Origin: Piscirickettsiaceae bacterium
GTDB taxonomy: Bacteria; Pseudomonadota; Gammaproteobacteria; Nitrosococcales; Methylophagaceae
Direction of reading: 5' to 3'
Assembly (NCBI GenBank): GCA_013215775.1
Contig: JABSQO010000002.1
Location: 1-64,000 of the forward strand
DNA length: 64,000 nt
The notes beneath the pieces are model-generated. The model searched no databases. It was given only the letters and a program-made list of their open reading frames with translations, and was not told the DNA's origin. Shown here piece by piece: positions 51,465 to 62,821 of the stretch. Position 1 is the first letter of the stretch. Each line of letters begins with the position of its first letter. The translations under genes and the position numbers were made by a program.

Positions 51465-51496
51465 AGTAATAATAGTAGCAATCGAAAGAGGACACT

Positions 51497-52393
51497 ATGC
51501 AGATTATCATTATTTCACCCAATAATACGACTCATCGACATTGGCATGTGCCGCCAGTCAAGTTAGCAATGATCAGCATAATCACTTTGACAATCATTGT
51601 GATGCTAACATTATTTACCTATCAGTCATTGTATTCAACTCCAGCGACTATCAATGCAATATTAGCTGTCCAACAGAAAGATTCTGTGTCCAATAATGAT
51701 AAGTTCACTCAGCAATCAGAAGAGGTGCAGACGTATTATGCCCAACGTCTAGGGGGCTTGCAGGCTGAGGCAATTCGACTAAAAGCATTAACAGAAAAAT
51801 TAGCGAGAATGTCGGGTTTGGATACGGCAGAATATCTGTTAGATGTTGAACCTGCGCAAGGTGGGATTGAACGTGATGAATTGGCGATCACCGCGGATGA
51901 ATTCGAATTCAATTCAACAGAATTAGCCGCACTATTTGACCAGCAATCATTACAACTTTCGAGCATACAAGATTACTTAATTACAGAAGATAATATTGAA
52001 TCAGCTATTCCAAGCGGCAGACCCGTTAAAGCTGGTTGGGTATCTTCCTATTATGGGCAACGAGTTGATCCTTTTACTGGAAAAAAAGCATTCCATCACG
52101 GATTAGATTTTGCTGGTAAGGCGGGTAGTGGTGTGTATTCTGTCGCGGATGGTATCGTCAGTTGGACGGGAAAGCGAAATGGTTATGGCGTCATGATAGA
52201 CATCGATCATGGCAATGGTTACGTTACTCGTTATGCACATAACAAAACATTAAAAGTGAAAGAAGGTGACCGAATCACTAAAGGTCAAACCATTGCTTTG
52301 ATGGGCTCTACTGGTCGCTCTACCGGACCACATGTTCATTTTGAAATATTACGAGATGGCAAAACAGTTAATCCGTATAATTTTGTAAAATAA
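51497..52393 (+). CDS. M23-family metallopeptidase
   Basis: SSYYGQRVDPFTGKKAFHHGLDFAGKAGSGVYSVADGIV… TGRSTGPHVHFEILRDGKTVNP. Confidence 0.9.
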   Translation: MQIIIISPNNTTHRHWHVPPVKLAMISIITLTIIVMLTLFTYQSLYSTPATINAILAVQQKDSVSNNDKFTQQSEEVQTYYAQRLGGLQAEAIRLKALTEKLARMSGLDTAEYLLDVEPAQGGIERDELAITADEFEFNSTELAALFDQQSLQLSSIQDYLITEDNIESAIPSGRPVKAGWVSSYYGQRVDPFTGKKAFHHGLDFAGKAGSGVYSVADGIVSWTGKRNGYGVMIDIDHGNGYVTRYAHNKTLKVKEGDRITKGQTIALMGSTGRSTGPHVHFEILRDGKTVNPYNFVK

Positions 52394-52532
52394 TAAACTT
52401 GTATTTGTCGCTTTGTGGCACCATCTATTGAGAAATAGAATTTAGACCTCACACACGGTACACGGTATAATCACGCGATTTGTCTTCAATATAATGCTCG
52501 GATATATTCCGTAAATACAGGTAGTCACAACA

Positions 52533-55256
52533 ATGGTAAGCAAGTTTTTCAGCAAGATCTTTGGTAGTCGAAATGACCGTGCGCTTAAACAGATGCAAAA
52601 AGTCATTGATGAGATTGCCACTTTTGAAACGGATATCGAACAGCTGGATGATAATGCTCTGCAAGCTAAAACAGCTGAATTTCGCCAGAGATTAACCGAG
52701 GATAAAACATTAGACGATATTTTACCTGAAGCATTTGCTGTTGTTCGAGAAGCAGGTAAGCGTGCTTTAGGTATGCGTCATTTTGATGTGCAAATGATCG
52801 GCGGCATGGTACTAAATGACGGAAAAATTGCTGAAATGCGTACGGGTGAAGGTAAAACCTTGGTGGCGACATTAGCAATCTATCTTAATGCGCTTGAAGG
52901 CGAAGGCGTGCATCTTGTCACGGTAAATGATTATCTCGCCCAACGTGACTCACAATGGATGAGCCAACTTTATAGCTTTCTTGGTCTAACAACTGGTGTC
53001 ATCGTAGCAGGTATGGATTCTGATGCCCGTCGTGAAGCATATGCTTGCGATATCACCTATGGCACCAATAATGAATTTGGTTTTGATTATCTACGCGATA
53101 ACATGGCCTTTACCCTAGAAGAAAAAGTACAACGTTCATTGAACTTTGCGGTTGTCGATGAAGTGGATTCAATTTTAATTGATGAAGCACGAACTCCCCT
53201 CATTATTTCAGGTACTGCAGAAGATAGTTCTGAGCTATACCAACGTATGAATTCTATGATTCCAGGTCTAATCCGCCAAATAGGTGGAGAAGGCGAAGAT
53301 GAAGAGATCGAAGTTGAAGGTGATTATACGGTCGATGAAAAGGCCAAGCAGGTTCATTTCACCGAAGCAGGACATGAAAAAATTGAAAACCTATTAACAG
53401 AAGCCGGTATTTTAGATGAAGCGGCTAGTTTATATGACGCAGCAAATATTAGTTTAATGCACCATGTCACAGCAGCACTTCGCGCTCATGTATTATTCCA
53501 GCGTGATGTTGATTATATCGTGCAGAACAATCAAGTTGTCATTGTTGATGAATTTACCGGACGCACCATGCAGGGTCGCCGTTGGTCTGAAGGTTTACAT
53601 CAGGCGATGGAAGCAAAAGAAGGCGTGGAAATTCAAAGTGAAAGTCAAACCTTTGCATCAATAACATTCCAAAATTATTTCCGCTTGTATAACAAATTAT
53701 CAGGCATGACCGGCACAGCGGATACTGAAGCGTTTGAATTACAATCAATCTATGGTCTTGAAGTACTTGTTATTCCAACGCATAGAGAAATGACACGTAA
53801 AGATGAACCCGACCAAATTTATCTAACACCAAAAGAAAAATATCAGGCAATTGTTGTTGATATTGAACGTTGTGTTAAAGAAAAACAGCCAGTATTAGTG
53901 GGTACATCTTCAATTGAAAATTCTGAATACCTACATGAGTTATTGGAAAAATCCAAGATTACTCATGAAGTGTTAAATGCTAAACATCATGAACGAGAAG
54001 CTCAGATTATTGCTCAAGCAGGTCAACCTGGAGCAGTGACGATTGCCACTAATATGGCCGGCCGTGGTACAGATATTGTATTAGGTGGTAATTTAGATGC
54101 TGAATTAGCGGCATTAGGTGAAGATGTATCTGATGCTGATAAAGAAAAAGTAACACAAGCATGGCAACTTCGTCACAATGAAGTATTAGCGGCGGGTGGG
54201 TTACATATTATTGGTTCAGAAAGACATGAATCACGGCGAATTGATAATCAATTACGAGGTCGCTCTGGCCGCCAAGGTGATGCGGGCTCTAGTCGTTTCT
54301 ATTTATCATTAGAAGATAATTTAATGCGTATTTTTGCATCAGAACGCATGAAAGGTTTGATGCAAAAATTAGGCATGGAAGAAAACGAAGCAATTGAGCA
54401 TCCTTGGGTGTCACGTGCTATTGAGAATGCTCAACGTAAAGTGGAAGGTCACAACTTTGATATTCGTAAGCAATTGCTTGAGTTTGATGATGTGGCTAAT
54501 GATCAGCGTAAAGTGATCTACGAACAGCGTAATGAATTAATGGCAATAGATGATATGTCGGAAGCGGTTATTGCGATGCGAGCAACCGTATTGGATGATG
54601 CCATTAGTCGTTATATTGCACCTGATAGCATTGATGAGCAATGGAATGTTCCTGGTTTAGAGGAATTATTACGTGATGAATTTTCTCTGGATCTACCGAT
54701 AGCGACTTGGTTAGAGCAAGATAGCGAATTACATGAAGAAACTTTACGACAACGTATTATAGAAGCGGCTGAAGAAGCATGCCAAGAAAAAGAGAAAACA
54801 GTTGGTGGTGAAGTGATGCGCCATTTTGAGAAAGCGATTATGTTGCAGACTTTAGATGGACAATGGAAAGAACATCTGGCGCAAATGGACTATTTGCGTC
54901 AAGGTATCAATTTACGTGGTTATGCCCAAAAAGATCCAAAACAAGAATTTAAACGCGAATCTTTTGAATTGTTCACCTCAATGTTATCAAGCATCAAACA
55001 TGATGTTATTTCGCTTATTTCACGAGTGCAAGTCCGTGCGCAGGAAGATGTGGATGCTGTTGAAGAACAACGTCGCCAGTCAGGTGAGGTTGAATATCAG
55101 CATGATCAAGTTGAGGGTATGACAAGTGAAGGTGAGGATGAACATCCATCACATCATAAGCCTATTACTAGAGATGGTAAGAAGGTCGGTCGTAATGAAC
55201 CTTGCCCATGTGGTAGTGGTAAGAAGTTTAAACAATGCCATGGTGCAATAAGCTAA
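52533..55256 (+). CDS. secA: Preprotein translocase ATPase SecA
   Basis: [38 protein letters not shown]-terminal zinc motif [14 protein letters not shown]. Confidence 0.98.
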   Translation: MVSKFFSKIFGSRNDRALKQMQKVIDEIATFETDIEQLDDNALQAKTAEFRQRLTEDKTLDDILPEAFAVVREAGKRALGMRHFDVQMIGGMVLNDGKIAEMRTGEGKTLVATLAIYLNALEGEGVHLVTVNDYLAQRDSQWMSQLYSFLGLTTGVIVAGMDSDARREAYACDITYGTNNEFGFDYLRDNMAFTLEEKVQRSLNFAVVDEVDSILIDEARTPLIISGTAEDSSELYQRMNSMIPGLIRQIGGEGEDEEIEVEGDYTVDEKAKQVHFTEAGHEKIENLLTEAGILDEAASLYDAANISLMHHVTAALRAHVLFQRDVDYIVQNNQVVIVDEFTGRTMQGRRWSEGLHQAMEAKEGVEIQSESQTFASITFQNYFRLYNKLSGMTGTADTEAFELQSIYGLEVLVIPTHREMTRKDEPDQIYLTPKEKYQAIVVDIERCVKEKQPVLVGTSSIENSEYLHELLEKSKITHEVLNAKHHEREAQIIAQAGQPGAVTIATNMAGRGTDIVLGGNLDAELAALGEDVSDADKEKVTQAWQLRHNEVLAAGGLHIIGSERHESRRIDNQLRGRSGRQGDAGSSRFYLSLEDNLMRIFASERMKGLMQKLGMEENEAIEHPWVSRAIENAQRKVEGHNFDIRKQLLEFDDVANDQRKVIYEQRNELMAIDDMSEAVIAMRATVLDDAISRYIAPDSIDEQWNVPGLEELLRDEFSLDLPIATWLEQDSELHEETLRQRIIEAAEEACQEKEKTVGGEVMRHFEKAIMLQTLDGQWKEHLAQMDYLRQGINLRGYAQKDPKQEFKRESFELFTSMLSSIKHDVISLISRVQVRAQEDVDAVEEQRRQSGEVEYQHDQVEGMTSEGEDEHPSHHKPITRDGKKVGRNEPCPCGSGKKFKQCHGAIS

Positions 55257-55257
55257 T

Positions 55258-56484
55258 ATGCCCGTTAATTTATCTACGCCTAAGCAATCAGTTTTATTGC
55301 CTATCGCAGGGATAAAATTGGGCATAGCCAATGCTGGAATTAAATCAATTGACCGTGCAGATTTAGTCTTAATTCAATTAGATGAAGGTACGACTACTGC
55401 TACTATTTATACCCAAAATGCTTTTTGTGCAGCACCTGTCACCATAGCAAAACGACATCAACATGAAACGTCGCCACGTTATTTGTTGATTAATTCAGGT
55501 AATGCTAATGCGGGGACGGGTGAAGCAGGATTGCAAGCAGCACAAGACTGTTGCCAGGCGGTTGCAGATCTAGCGAATTCTACCAGTAATGCTGTCTTAC
55601 CTTTTTCGACGGGTGTGATTGGTCAACAATTACCGGTCAGTAAAATCAAACAAGCATTACCCGATGCATACCAAAATCTAACAACGGATAATTGGTTTGC
55701 AGCAGCTCATGCCATTATGACCACGGATATTGTGGCTAAAGCAATATCAAAGCAAATACAAATTGGTGGTAAAACGATCACCGTCACAGGTATGGCAAAA
55801 GGTTCAGGTATGATTCGCCCTAATATGGCGACCATGCTGTCTTACATTGCAACGGATGCGGCGGTAGAACAATCAGTCCTTGATAACATGTTATTAAATG
55901 CGAGTGAGCAATCATTTAATCGTATTACAATTGATGGCGATACATCGACTAATGATGCCTGTGTATTGATGGCAACCGGTAAAGCTGGTAATGATGTAAT
56001 GACTAGCGGCGATACACCCGCGGCAAGGGCTTTATATAAAGTAATTGCAGATGTCAGTCAGCAACTTGCCCATGCGATTGTGCGTGATGGTGAGGGTGCT
56101 ACTAAATTTATAGAAATTCAGGTCCAACAAGGTATTGATACAGAAGAATGTCGGCAAGTTGCCTATACCATTGCTCATTCTCCGTTAGTCAAAACGGCGA
56201 TGTTTGCATCGGATCCAAATTGGGGAAGAATTTTAGCGGCAGTTGGACGGAGTGGAATTGATAATTTTGACTTAACTAAAGTGGCTATTTATTTGGGTGA
56301 TATTTGCCTTGTAAAAGGTGGTGAGCCCGCTGAGAATTACACCGAACAAAAAGGCCAACAAGTGATGGATCAAGATGAAATCACTATAAAAGTTACACTA
56401 GATCGTGGTGATGCCAATGATACGGTTTGGACGTGTGATTTTTCCTATGATTATGTGAAAATAAACGCCGAATATCGCACGTAA
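55258..56484 (+). CDS. argJ: Bifunctional ornithine acetyltransferase/N-acetylglutamate synthase
   Basis: NSGNANAGTGEAG, GMAKGSGMIRPNMATMLSYIATDA, DPNWGRILAAVGRS. Confidence 0.95.
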   Translation: MPVNLSTPKQSVLLPIAGIKLGIANAGIKSIDRADLVLIQLDEGTTTATIYTQNAFCAAPVTIAKRHQHETSPRYLLINSGNANAGTGEAGLQAAQDCCQAVADLANSTSNAVLPFSTGVIGQQLPVSKIKQALPDAYQNLTTDNWFAAAHAIMTTDIVAKAISKQIQIGGKTITVTGMAKGSGMIRPNMATMLSYIATDAAVEQSVLDNMLLNASEQSFNRITIDGDTSTNDACVLMATGKAGNDVMTSGDTPAARALYKVIADVSQQLAHAIVRDGEGATKFIEIQVQQGIDTEECRQVAYTIAHSPLVKTAMFASDPNWGRILAAVGRSGIDNFDLTKVAIYLGDICLVKGGEPAENYTEQKGQQVMDQDEITIKVTLDRGDANDTVWTCDFSYDYVKINAEYRT

Positions 56485-56545
56485 AAGATAAGAACTCTGA
56501 GTAATTAGTTAACCTTAGATTTATCGCATAAAGTCACACAGATAT

Positions 56546-57595
56546 ATGACAACAAATAAAATCACAACGTTAAGCGAGTTCCTTCACCAAAGTGGTGCTA
56601 AATATCGTGTGTTTGATATGGGTCGCCGTGTTGTAAAACTATCACCAGATGATTTTGTGGGGTTTGAACGAGCAAAAACATCGTATCCTTATCCATTACA
56701 GAAAACGGCTCATTTTGGTGTTATTTTTTGGAATCCGGCAATACCCGATAAACACTATGTTTGGTTTTTAAAATTCCCACTTGATGAACAAGGTTTATTA
56801 ATTCAAGCGGCACGAGATGAATTTTTAGTCATGTTGCTCGACCGCGTTGGGGAGTCTATGCTGGCGGCGTCAAACGGTGAAGATATTGAAGGCGCCTTAA
56901 AAGACAGTGCGTATACTTTTACACCACGTGAAGATAAAATGGCGGCATTTAATGCTCAAGCGACCAAGAGTTTAGCGGCAAAACCATCCTCTTATTATCC
57001 CGATGCATTGGCTTATTTTACTGGCCAAAAACAAATAGAGGATTGGCAATCCCTTGGTATGCAAGGTGTTGCTGATGTAGCAGTCAGGCTTGAAGATTAT
57101 GATGAAACCCTTAGCTTGATTGAAACCATTCCTAAATTGCCTGATGAACCATTTTCAGTGTTAAGTACCTTCCTTGAAATTACCGAGCCTCAAGCAGGGC
57201 TTGTTGAAGTATTCGCTCAGCGTGTTGATATGGAACTACAGGAAAAAAAACCGGATATTGTTCGGATCTGTGCTTGTCTACGAGCGGCATCAAATAGTCC
57301 GGCTAAAGGTTTGGTTGACCAGATGGTGATGCATGTCTTAAAACATCAATGCAGTCAAAATATTGAAGTATTAGCAACCATTTCAGGCCGAATCTGGCGA
57401 GTACTTGAACAGGATAATATTTGTCAGTTATTTGTGGAACAATTGGCACGCAATGATGCAGGTCAGACAGCATTTAGCCAAATATTGGCAGATGTGATGT
57501 ATATGCCAAATATGAGGCAACATATTATGCAGGCTTTGCGTTCAACCACACGCTCTGCTCAGCTTTCTCGAGCAGTGGGTATCATGTTTGGCTAG
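56546..57595 (+). CDS. DUF3549-family protein
   Basis: 349 aa; TLSEFLHQSGAKYRVFDMGRRV…HYVWFLKFPLDEQGLL. Confidence 0.65.
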   Translation: MTTNKITTLSEFLHQSGAKYRVFDMGRRVVKLSPDDFVGFERAKTSYPYPLQKTAHFGVIFWNPAIPDKHYVWFLKFPLDEQGLLIQAARDEFLVMLLDRVGESMLAASNGEDIEGALKDSAYTFTPREDKMAAFNAQATKSLAAKPSSYYPDALAYFTGQKQIEDWQSLGMQGVADVAVRLEDYDETLSLIETIPKLPDEPFSVLSTFLEITEPQAGLVEVFAQRVDMELQEKKPDIVRICACLRAASNSPAKGLVDQMVMHVLKHQCSQNIEVLATISGRIWRVLEQDNICQLFVEQLARNDAGQTAFSQILADVMYMPNMRQHIMQALRSTTRSAQLSRAVGIMFG

Positions 57596-58132
57596 TTAGT
57601 GATTATCGCTAATTAATTTTAACCACTCTTGTTCCATCATAATATCGAGTGAGTTCTCAACACGATCCAAGAAAACTTTACCATTGAGATGATCGAGTTC
57701 ATGTTGAAATACACGGGCCAGAAAGCCAAAAAACTCTGTCTGAATAGATTCACCTGTTCGAGAAGTGTATTCCACTTTTATAGCTGTGTGGCGTGGAACC
57801 AATGCTCGAATACCGGGAATACTTAAACAGCCTTCCCAGTCTTTTTCAATTTCAGATGATGACCATACTATTTCAGGATTAATGACAAAAGTTGGTTCCA
57901 TTTCGGGCGCAGAAGGGTAGCGGCTATTAGGTCGAGAAGACATAATAAAAAGTCGTTGTGAGATGCCAACTTGAGGTGCTGCAATTCCCATCCCCTTTTT
58001 ATCTAAGACGAACTGTAATAAATCATCCAAAAAAGATTGGGTATGATTATCGGTAATATCCATCACAGCCTCAGCCATTTTGCGTAAAATGGGATCACCC
58101 AATTGTCGAATTTGAAAAGTGCTATTAGTCAT
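57596..58132 (-). CDS. Peptide deformylase family (start MTNSTFQIRQL preferred)
   Basis: GIAAPQVGISQRLFI, EGCLSIPGIRALVPR, QHELDHLNGKVF. Confidence 0.9.
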   Translation of the reverse strand: MTNSTFQIRQLGDPILRKMAEAVMDITDNHTQSFLDDLLQFVLDKKGMGIAAPQVGISQRLFIMSSRPNSRYPSAPEMEPTFVINPEIVWSSSEIEKDWEGCLSIPGIRALVPRHTAIKVEYTSRTGESIQTEFFGFLARVFQHELDHLNGKVFLDRVENSLDIMMEQEWLKLISDNH

Positions 58133-58745
58133 AGTGTTGATTGATCCTAAACCAGCCAGCGATGCTATAACGATCACGATTAGCCGTTAATACTTCATGT
58201 GGGAAGCGCTCACTTAGGAATATTACCATTGTTCCAAACTCAGGCGATACGCGACGAAATATTTCAGTATTATCAGGCTGGTAAATAATTAACTCTCCAC
58301 CATACTCCTGTTGCCAGTCGGGGTTTAGATAGAAAACCGTAGATAAGATGCGATTTGAACGGCCTTTAAAGGCATCTAAGTGGCGTTGGTAATAACTTCC
58401 AGCAGCATAAATGGCAAAGTGTGCTTCATAATCAAATAAACCTAAAAATAGCCGTTGATTAAGTTGGAGACGACATTCATCCATTATTGTTAGATACGAC
58501 TGTTCGATGGGTTTCTTGTCCGATAGCCATCTCGTTTGATCATTACGAACCTGCTGATTTAGTTGCATATCATTGTTTCGCCCAATGCCTGCCGGTTTGA
58601 ATGATTGAGCAGATAAAGAACGGACATAATCAAATAATTGTTGGGTGAGTTCAGCAGGTAAGAAGTTGGGCAGAACAATCGCACCTTCATTAAAAAGTGC
58701 ATCAGCAATAAGGTCATAATTTGTATCTAGTTGCATTTGTATCAC
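58125..58745 (-). CDS. 2OG-Fe(II) oxygenase, SM-20/PHD-like
   Basis: RHLDAFKGRSNRILSTVFYLNPDWQQEYGGELIIY … FPHEVLTANRDRYSIAGWFR (HxD…H). Confidence 0.85.
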   Translation of the reverse strand: MIQMQLDTNYDLIADALFNEGAIVLPNFLPAELTQQLFDYVRSLSAQSFKPAGIGRNNDMQLNQQVRNDQTRWLSDKKPIEQSYLTIMDECRLQLNQRLFLGLFDYEAHFAIYAAGSYYQRHLDAFKGRSNRILSTVFYLNPDWQQEYGGELIIYQPDNTEIFRRVSPEFGTMVIFLSERFPHEVLTANRDRYSIAGWFRINQHYD

Positions 58746-58805
58746 TATTAATGGACGTGTCGGGGTTGACTAAGAATGACGATATTATCTCAAGGAAAGG
58801 CTATT

Positions 58806-60035
58806 TTAACCAAAGAACCAATAGGCCACAGCAATCGCAGCCAATATTCCTGCAATATCAGCCGCGATACCACAAGCTGCTGCATGGCGAATATTCTTAA
58901 TACCAACTGAGCCAAAATAAACAGCAAGGACATAAAATGTTGTTTCGGTACTACCTTGCACAATGGATGCAAGTCGACCCGAAAAGGAATCAGCACCATA
59001 AGTCTGCATGGTGTCGACCATCATAGCGCGAGCACCACTACCACTAAATGGCTTCATTAAAGCGGTAGGCATAGCATCAATAAAGCGATCATCCATATTT
59101 AATGTCAACACAAGGTGTCTTAATCCATCGGCTAATAAGTCTAAAGCACCACTAGCACGGAATACGCCAATGGCCACTAACATTGCAACGAGATAAGGAA
59201 TAATCTTTATTGCTGTTTCAAATCCTTCAACAGCACCATCAATAAATGCTTCGTAGGCATTTACTTTTTTAATGACGGCACCAGCAATGAATAACATCAC
59301 TAATGAAAACAAGATAACGTTACTGATCAAAGCGGATTGACTGAGCATCTCGGCTTGAGATAAGTTGGCGAAGTAACTCAATAAGGCGACCACTAATAAG
59401 GTGAAACCGCCAAGATAACTGACAATAACCTTATCAAGTAAATTGATTTTTTGTATTGATGCCACAGCTAATAAACCAATCAAAGTAGAGGCATAAGTTG
59501 CAATGAGAATAGGGATAAAGACGTCGGTCGGATTAGCGGCGCCCATTTGAGCGCGATAAGTAAAAATAGTGACTGGGAATAAGGTAACTGCCGAAGTATT
59601 AATCACTAAAAACAGAATTTGAGCATTACTCGCAGTGTCTTTTAATGGATTGAGTTTTTGTAGCTCCTTCATTGCCTTAATGCCCAAGGGTGTAGCGGCA
59701 TTGTCCAAGCCTAATGCATTGGCTGACATATTCATTACCATCGCACCTAATGCGGGATGGTTTTTAGGTACTTCTGGCATGAGCTTGCTAAACAGCGGGG
59801 TTAACCATCGAGTCAGTAAATCAATAAAACCACTACGTTCACCAATCCGCATAATACCGAGCCATAGGGCTAATATTCCGGTCAGTCCTAATGAGATTTC
59901 AAAAGCCGTTTTGGATAGGCTAAACATAGCGGTCATTAACTGACCAAATATTTCGGTATCACCAAAGGCAAACAGTTTTATCAACGCAACGATAAATGCG
60001 GTAGTAAAAAAGAAGATCCAGATGATATTAAGCAT
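58806..60035 (-). CDS. SpmA-SpmB-like fused nucleoside-recognition-domain membrane protein
   Basis: 409 aa multi-TM; ALGLDNAATPLGIKAMKELQ and GSTETTFYVLAVYFGSVGI typical of SpmA/SpmB. Confidence 0.8.
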   Translation of the reverse strand: MLNIIWIFFFTTAFIVALIKLFAFGDTEIFGQLMTAMFSLSKTAFEISLGLTGILALWLGIMRIGERSGFIDLLTRWLTPLFSKLMPEVPKNHPALGAMVMNMSANALGLDNAATPLGIKAMKELQKLNPLKDTASNAQILFLVINTSAVTLFPVTIFTYRAQMGAANPTDVFIPILIATYASTLIGLLAVASIQKINLLDKVIVSYLGGFTLLVVALLSYFANLSQAEMLSQSALISNVILFSLVMLFIAGAVIKKVNAYEAFIDGAVEGFETAIKIIPYLVAMLVAIGVFRASGALDLLADGLRHLVLTLNMDDRFIDAMPTALMKPFSGSGARAMMVDTMQTYGADSFSGRLASIVQGSTETTFYVLAVYFGSVGIKNIRHAAACGIAADIAGILAAIAVAYWFFG

Positions 60036-60088
60036 GAGCGTTATTCTTACATGCTGAAAGAAAGAGTGGAAGATTTGTTTGTGAGAGA

Positions 60089-60121
60089 TATAAAAAAGCC
60101 CCCTAAGAAGGAGGCTTTTTT
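60089..60121. terminator. Bidirectional terminator between two minus-strand genes
   Basis: aaaaaagccccctaagaaggaggcttttttag. Confidence 0.7.
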
Positions 60122-60129
60122 AGTTGGTT

Positions 60130-61956
60130 TTATTTGTCACGATTTTGGCTTGGGCGTCTTGCCGTATCACGAGGGCGAATACGTGCTTTCCCTGAGCGTT
60201 TAGGTTTACGATGGGTATCAGAACGAGGACTATCTGAAGCTTCATCATGGTTAACAAGGCTGAGTTCCAGTTGTTTGTTACATACCCAGACTTTACGTAG
60301 CTGTTGGAACAAATCTTTTGGCATGCCTTGCGGTAAATCAATGGTACTGTAATCATCTTGTAGGCTAATTCGACCAATATCTTTACTATCGATACCGGCT
60401 TCATTCGCAATGGCACCTACAATATTTTTCACTTCGACACCATGAGTTCTACCGACTTCAACACGGTATGTTTGCATGCCATCTTCACTACGATGTGGGG
60501 CTGACTGATTGCCACGACGAGGAGAACGTGCACCACGATCAGAACGTGCACCACGATCAGAACGTGCACCACGATCAGAACGACTACCGGCTTCACGTTC
60601 TTTTCTTGCTGGGCGTTCACGCACATGAACAACAGGTTTAAGTGGGCGATTTTTTTGCACTAAATAGGTTAGTGCAGCAGCTACTTCAAGCGGATCGGAA
60701 TCATGAGATTCTTGATAATTAGCCATAACTTCTTGGAAAAAGCCTAAATCTTGAGATTCAATTGTTTCACTTAACATTTGTGTGAATTGCATTACACGAC
60801 GATCGGCAATATCTTCAGTGCTAGGTAATTGCAACTTCTCAATAGGTTGACGTGTTGCTTTTTCAATGGCAAACAACATACGTTTTTCACGTGGTGATAC
60901 AAATAAAATTGCTTGACCTTTACGGCCTGCACGACCAGTACGTCCGATACGATGAACATAAGATTCAGTATCGTAAGGAATATCGTAATTGATTACATGA
61001 CTGATGCGTTCAATATCTAAACCACGAGCTGCCACGTCAGTGGCAACAAGAATATCAAGCTTGCCTTTCTTCATACGTTGAATTGCTTTTTCACGTGCCG
61101 CTTGGTTCATGTCACCATTTAAAGGTGAGCTAGAATAACCACGCGCTTCTAATTTTTCAGCCAACTCAGCAGTCGCATTTTTAGTGCGAACAAAGATGAT
61201 CATGGCATCAAATTCTTCAACCTCAAGAATACGTGTTAATGCTTCTAACTTATGCATTCCTGTCACTTGCCAGTAGCGTTGGGTAATTGTATCAATTGTT
61301 GATGTTTTTGATTTAATACGAATTTCAACAGGATCTTTTAGGTAACGTGTTGCAACACGATGAATAGGGCCCGGCATGGTTGCTGAAAATAAGGCAACTT
61401 GGCGTGATTCTGGTGTTTCTTTCAGGATGGTTTCAACATCATCGATAAAGCCCATTCGTAACATTTCATCAGCTTCATCCAAAACAAGTGATTTGAGTTC
61501 ACCTAGTTTTAATGTGCGACGACGAATATGATCAAGGATACGACCAGGTGTGCCGACAATTACTTGTGGATTACGTTTTAATTGGCCTAGTTGAATTCCC
61601 ATGCTTTGACCACCATAGATGGGTAATACATGTAAACCTTTAAGGTGACGAGCGTAAGATTGGATGGCTTCAGCAACTTGAATAGCCAATTCTCGTGTTG
61701 GTGCTAACACCAACATTTGGGGCATTTTATTTTTAACATCAATGCGGCTTAATAATGGCAATGCAAAAGCGGCTGTTTTACCGGTACCTGTTTGTGCTTG
61801 GCCTAATAAATCGCGACCTTCTAAAAGAGGTGCGATACTTTGTGCTTGAATAGGAGAGGGTGTTTCATAACCAGCTTCATCAACAGCTTTAAGAATAGGA
61901 GCGGATAAGCCCAAATCCGAAAAGGAGATAGCTGGAGTTTGTTCTGTGTCTGACAT
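60130..61956 (-). CDS. deaD: DEAD-box RNA helicase DeaD/CsdA
   Basis: AQTGTGKTAAFALPLL, LDEADEMLRMGF, SATMP, VHRIGRTGRAGRKG; C-terminal RNA-binding domain. Confidence 0.93.
   Translation of the reverse strand: MSDTEQTPAISFSDLGLSAPILKAVDEAGYETPSPIQAQSIAPLLEGRDLLGQAQTGTGKTAAFALPLLSRIDVKNKMPQMLVLAPTRELAIQVAEAIQSYARHLKGLHVLPIYGGQSMGIQLGQLKRNPQVIVGTPGRILDHIRRRTLKLGELKSLVLDEADEMLRMGFIDDVETILKETPESRQVALFSATMPGPIHRVATRYLKDPVEIRIKSKTSTIDTITQRYWQVTGMHKLEALTRILEVEEFDAMIIFVRTKNATAELAEKLEARGYSSSPLNGDMNQAAREKAIQRMKKGKLDILVATDVAARGLDIERISHVINYDIPYDTESYVHRIGRTGRAGRKGQAILFVSPREKRMLFAIEKATRQPIEKLQLPSTEDIADRRVMQFTQMLSETIESQDLGFFQEVMANYQESHDSDPLEVAAALTYLVQKNRPLKPVVHVRERPARKEREAGSRSDRGARSDRGARSDRGARSPRRGNQSAPHRSEDGMQTYRVEVGRTHGVEVKNIVGAIANEAGIDSKDIGRISLQDDYSTIDLPQGMPKDLFQQLRKVWVCNKQLELSLVNHDEASDSPRSDTHRKPKRSGKARIRPRDTARRPSQNRDK
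60524..60577 (-). repeat. Three copies of an 18-bp in-frame repeat in deaD
   Basis: gaacgtgcaccacgatca x3, encoding RGARSD repeats in the Arg/Ser-rich linker. Confidence 0.9.
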
Positions 61957-62175
61957 GAATGCGCCTGTGAAATTCAGTTATGAGTATAAAACTGAGCTAG
62001 GGGAAAAATAAGCGGCTAATTATACGCAAGTACCCATACAAAAGATATATAAATCATATATTTAATTGCAAGGATGCTTTAGATATTACAAACTATGATA
62101 TAACCATTATTAATGACTTTGATAATTCTAAGATCAAGTCTGAATAATGTCGTTGTATTTTATAAGGAAACAATC

Positions 62176-62382
62176 ATGACTGAACATACATACAAACATA
62201 TTGAACTCACAGGCAGTTCAGCAGAAAGTTCTGATCAAGCTATTCAAAATGCGATTGCAAAGGCCGCTGAAACCATTAAAAATATGCACTGGTTTAATGT
62301 AATTGATACACGTGGATATATTGAAGATGATGGTGTCAAATATTGGCAAGTCACTATCAAAATAGGCTTTAGAGTAGATTAA
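62176..62382 (+). CDS. Dodecin-family protein (ATG at 62176 preferred)
   Basis: YKHIELTGSSAESSDQAIQNAIAKAAETIKNMHWFNVIDTRGYIEDDGVKYWQVTIKIGFRV. Confidence 0.88.
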   Translation: MTEHTYKHIELTGSSAESSDQAIQNAIAKAAETIKNMHWFNVIDTRGYIEDDGVKYWQVTIKIGFRVD

Positions 62383-62487
62383 TGACCTAGATTTAAAGAA
62401 TCTACGAGCGTAAATGAACGGAGAATAAAACCGATCATTTATTTCTAACAGTTGATAGTGTGCTTGCTTAAGCTGAGCGTGAATTTT

Positions 62488-62820
62488 TTATGCTGTTTTG
62501 CTAAATTGATGCACCCATACTTTGTGGCTTTCATTCCATTTCATACCAGCATGCATCCGTAGGATAATGGCTTTATAAGCTTCCATATTTGGATAGCCTT
62601 CCGCTTGTGCATCCGCGTCGGTCATATCGCCTAATGTTTTACGCTCAAGACTTGTCACCGTAAATTCAACACCTTCTAATTCAAAGGTTTCTCCGGGATA
62701 AGCATAAACTCCATCACGACGTTGTTGTGTTTTAGTGCCAGCTAAAGCAGATTCAACTAATTTGGGATGAGTCACTAGCCGATCTATTTCGCAGCTTTTT
62801 TCTGGGTATTCATTTGTCAT
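62488..62820 (-). CDS. ASCH-domain protein
   Basis: SALAGTKTQQRRDGVYAYPGETFELEGVEFTVTSLERKTLGDMT. Confidence 0.65.
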   Translation of the reverse strand: MTNEYPEKSCEIDRLVTHPKLVESALAGTKTQQRRDGVYAYPGETFELEGVEFTVTSLERKTLGDMTDADAQAEGYPNMEAYKAIILRMHAGMKWNESHKVWVHQFSKTA

Positions 62821-62821
62821 C

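Noticed and set aside
60524-60577. Possible CRISPR-like array
   Set aside because: Units are contiguous without spacers and lie in-frame inside deaD; coding tandem repeat.
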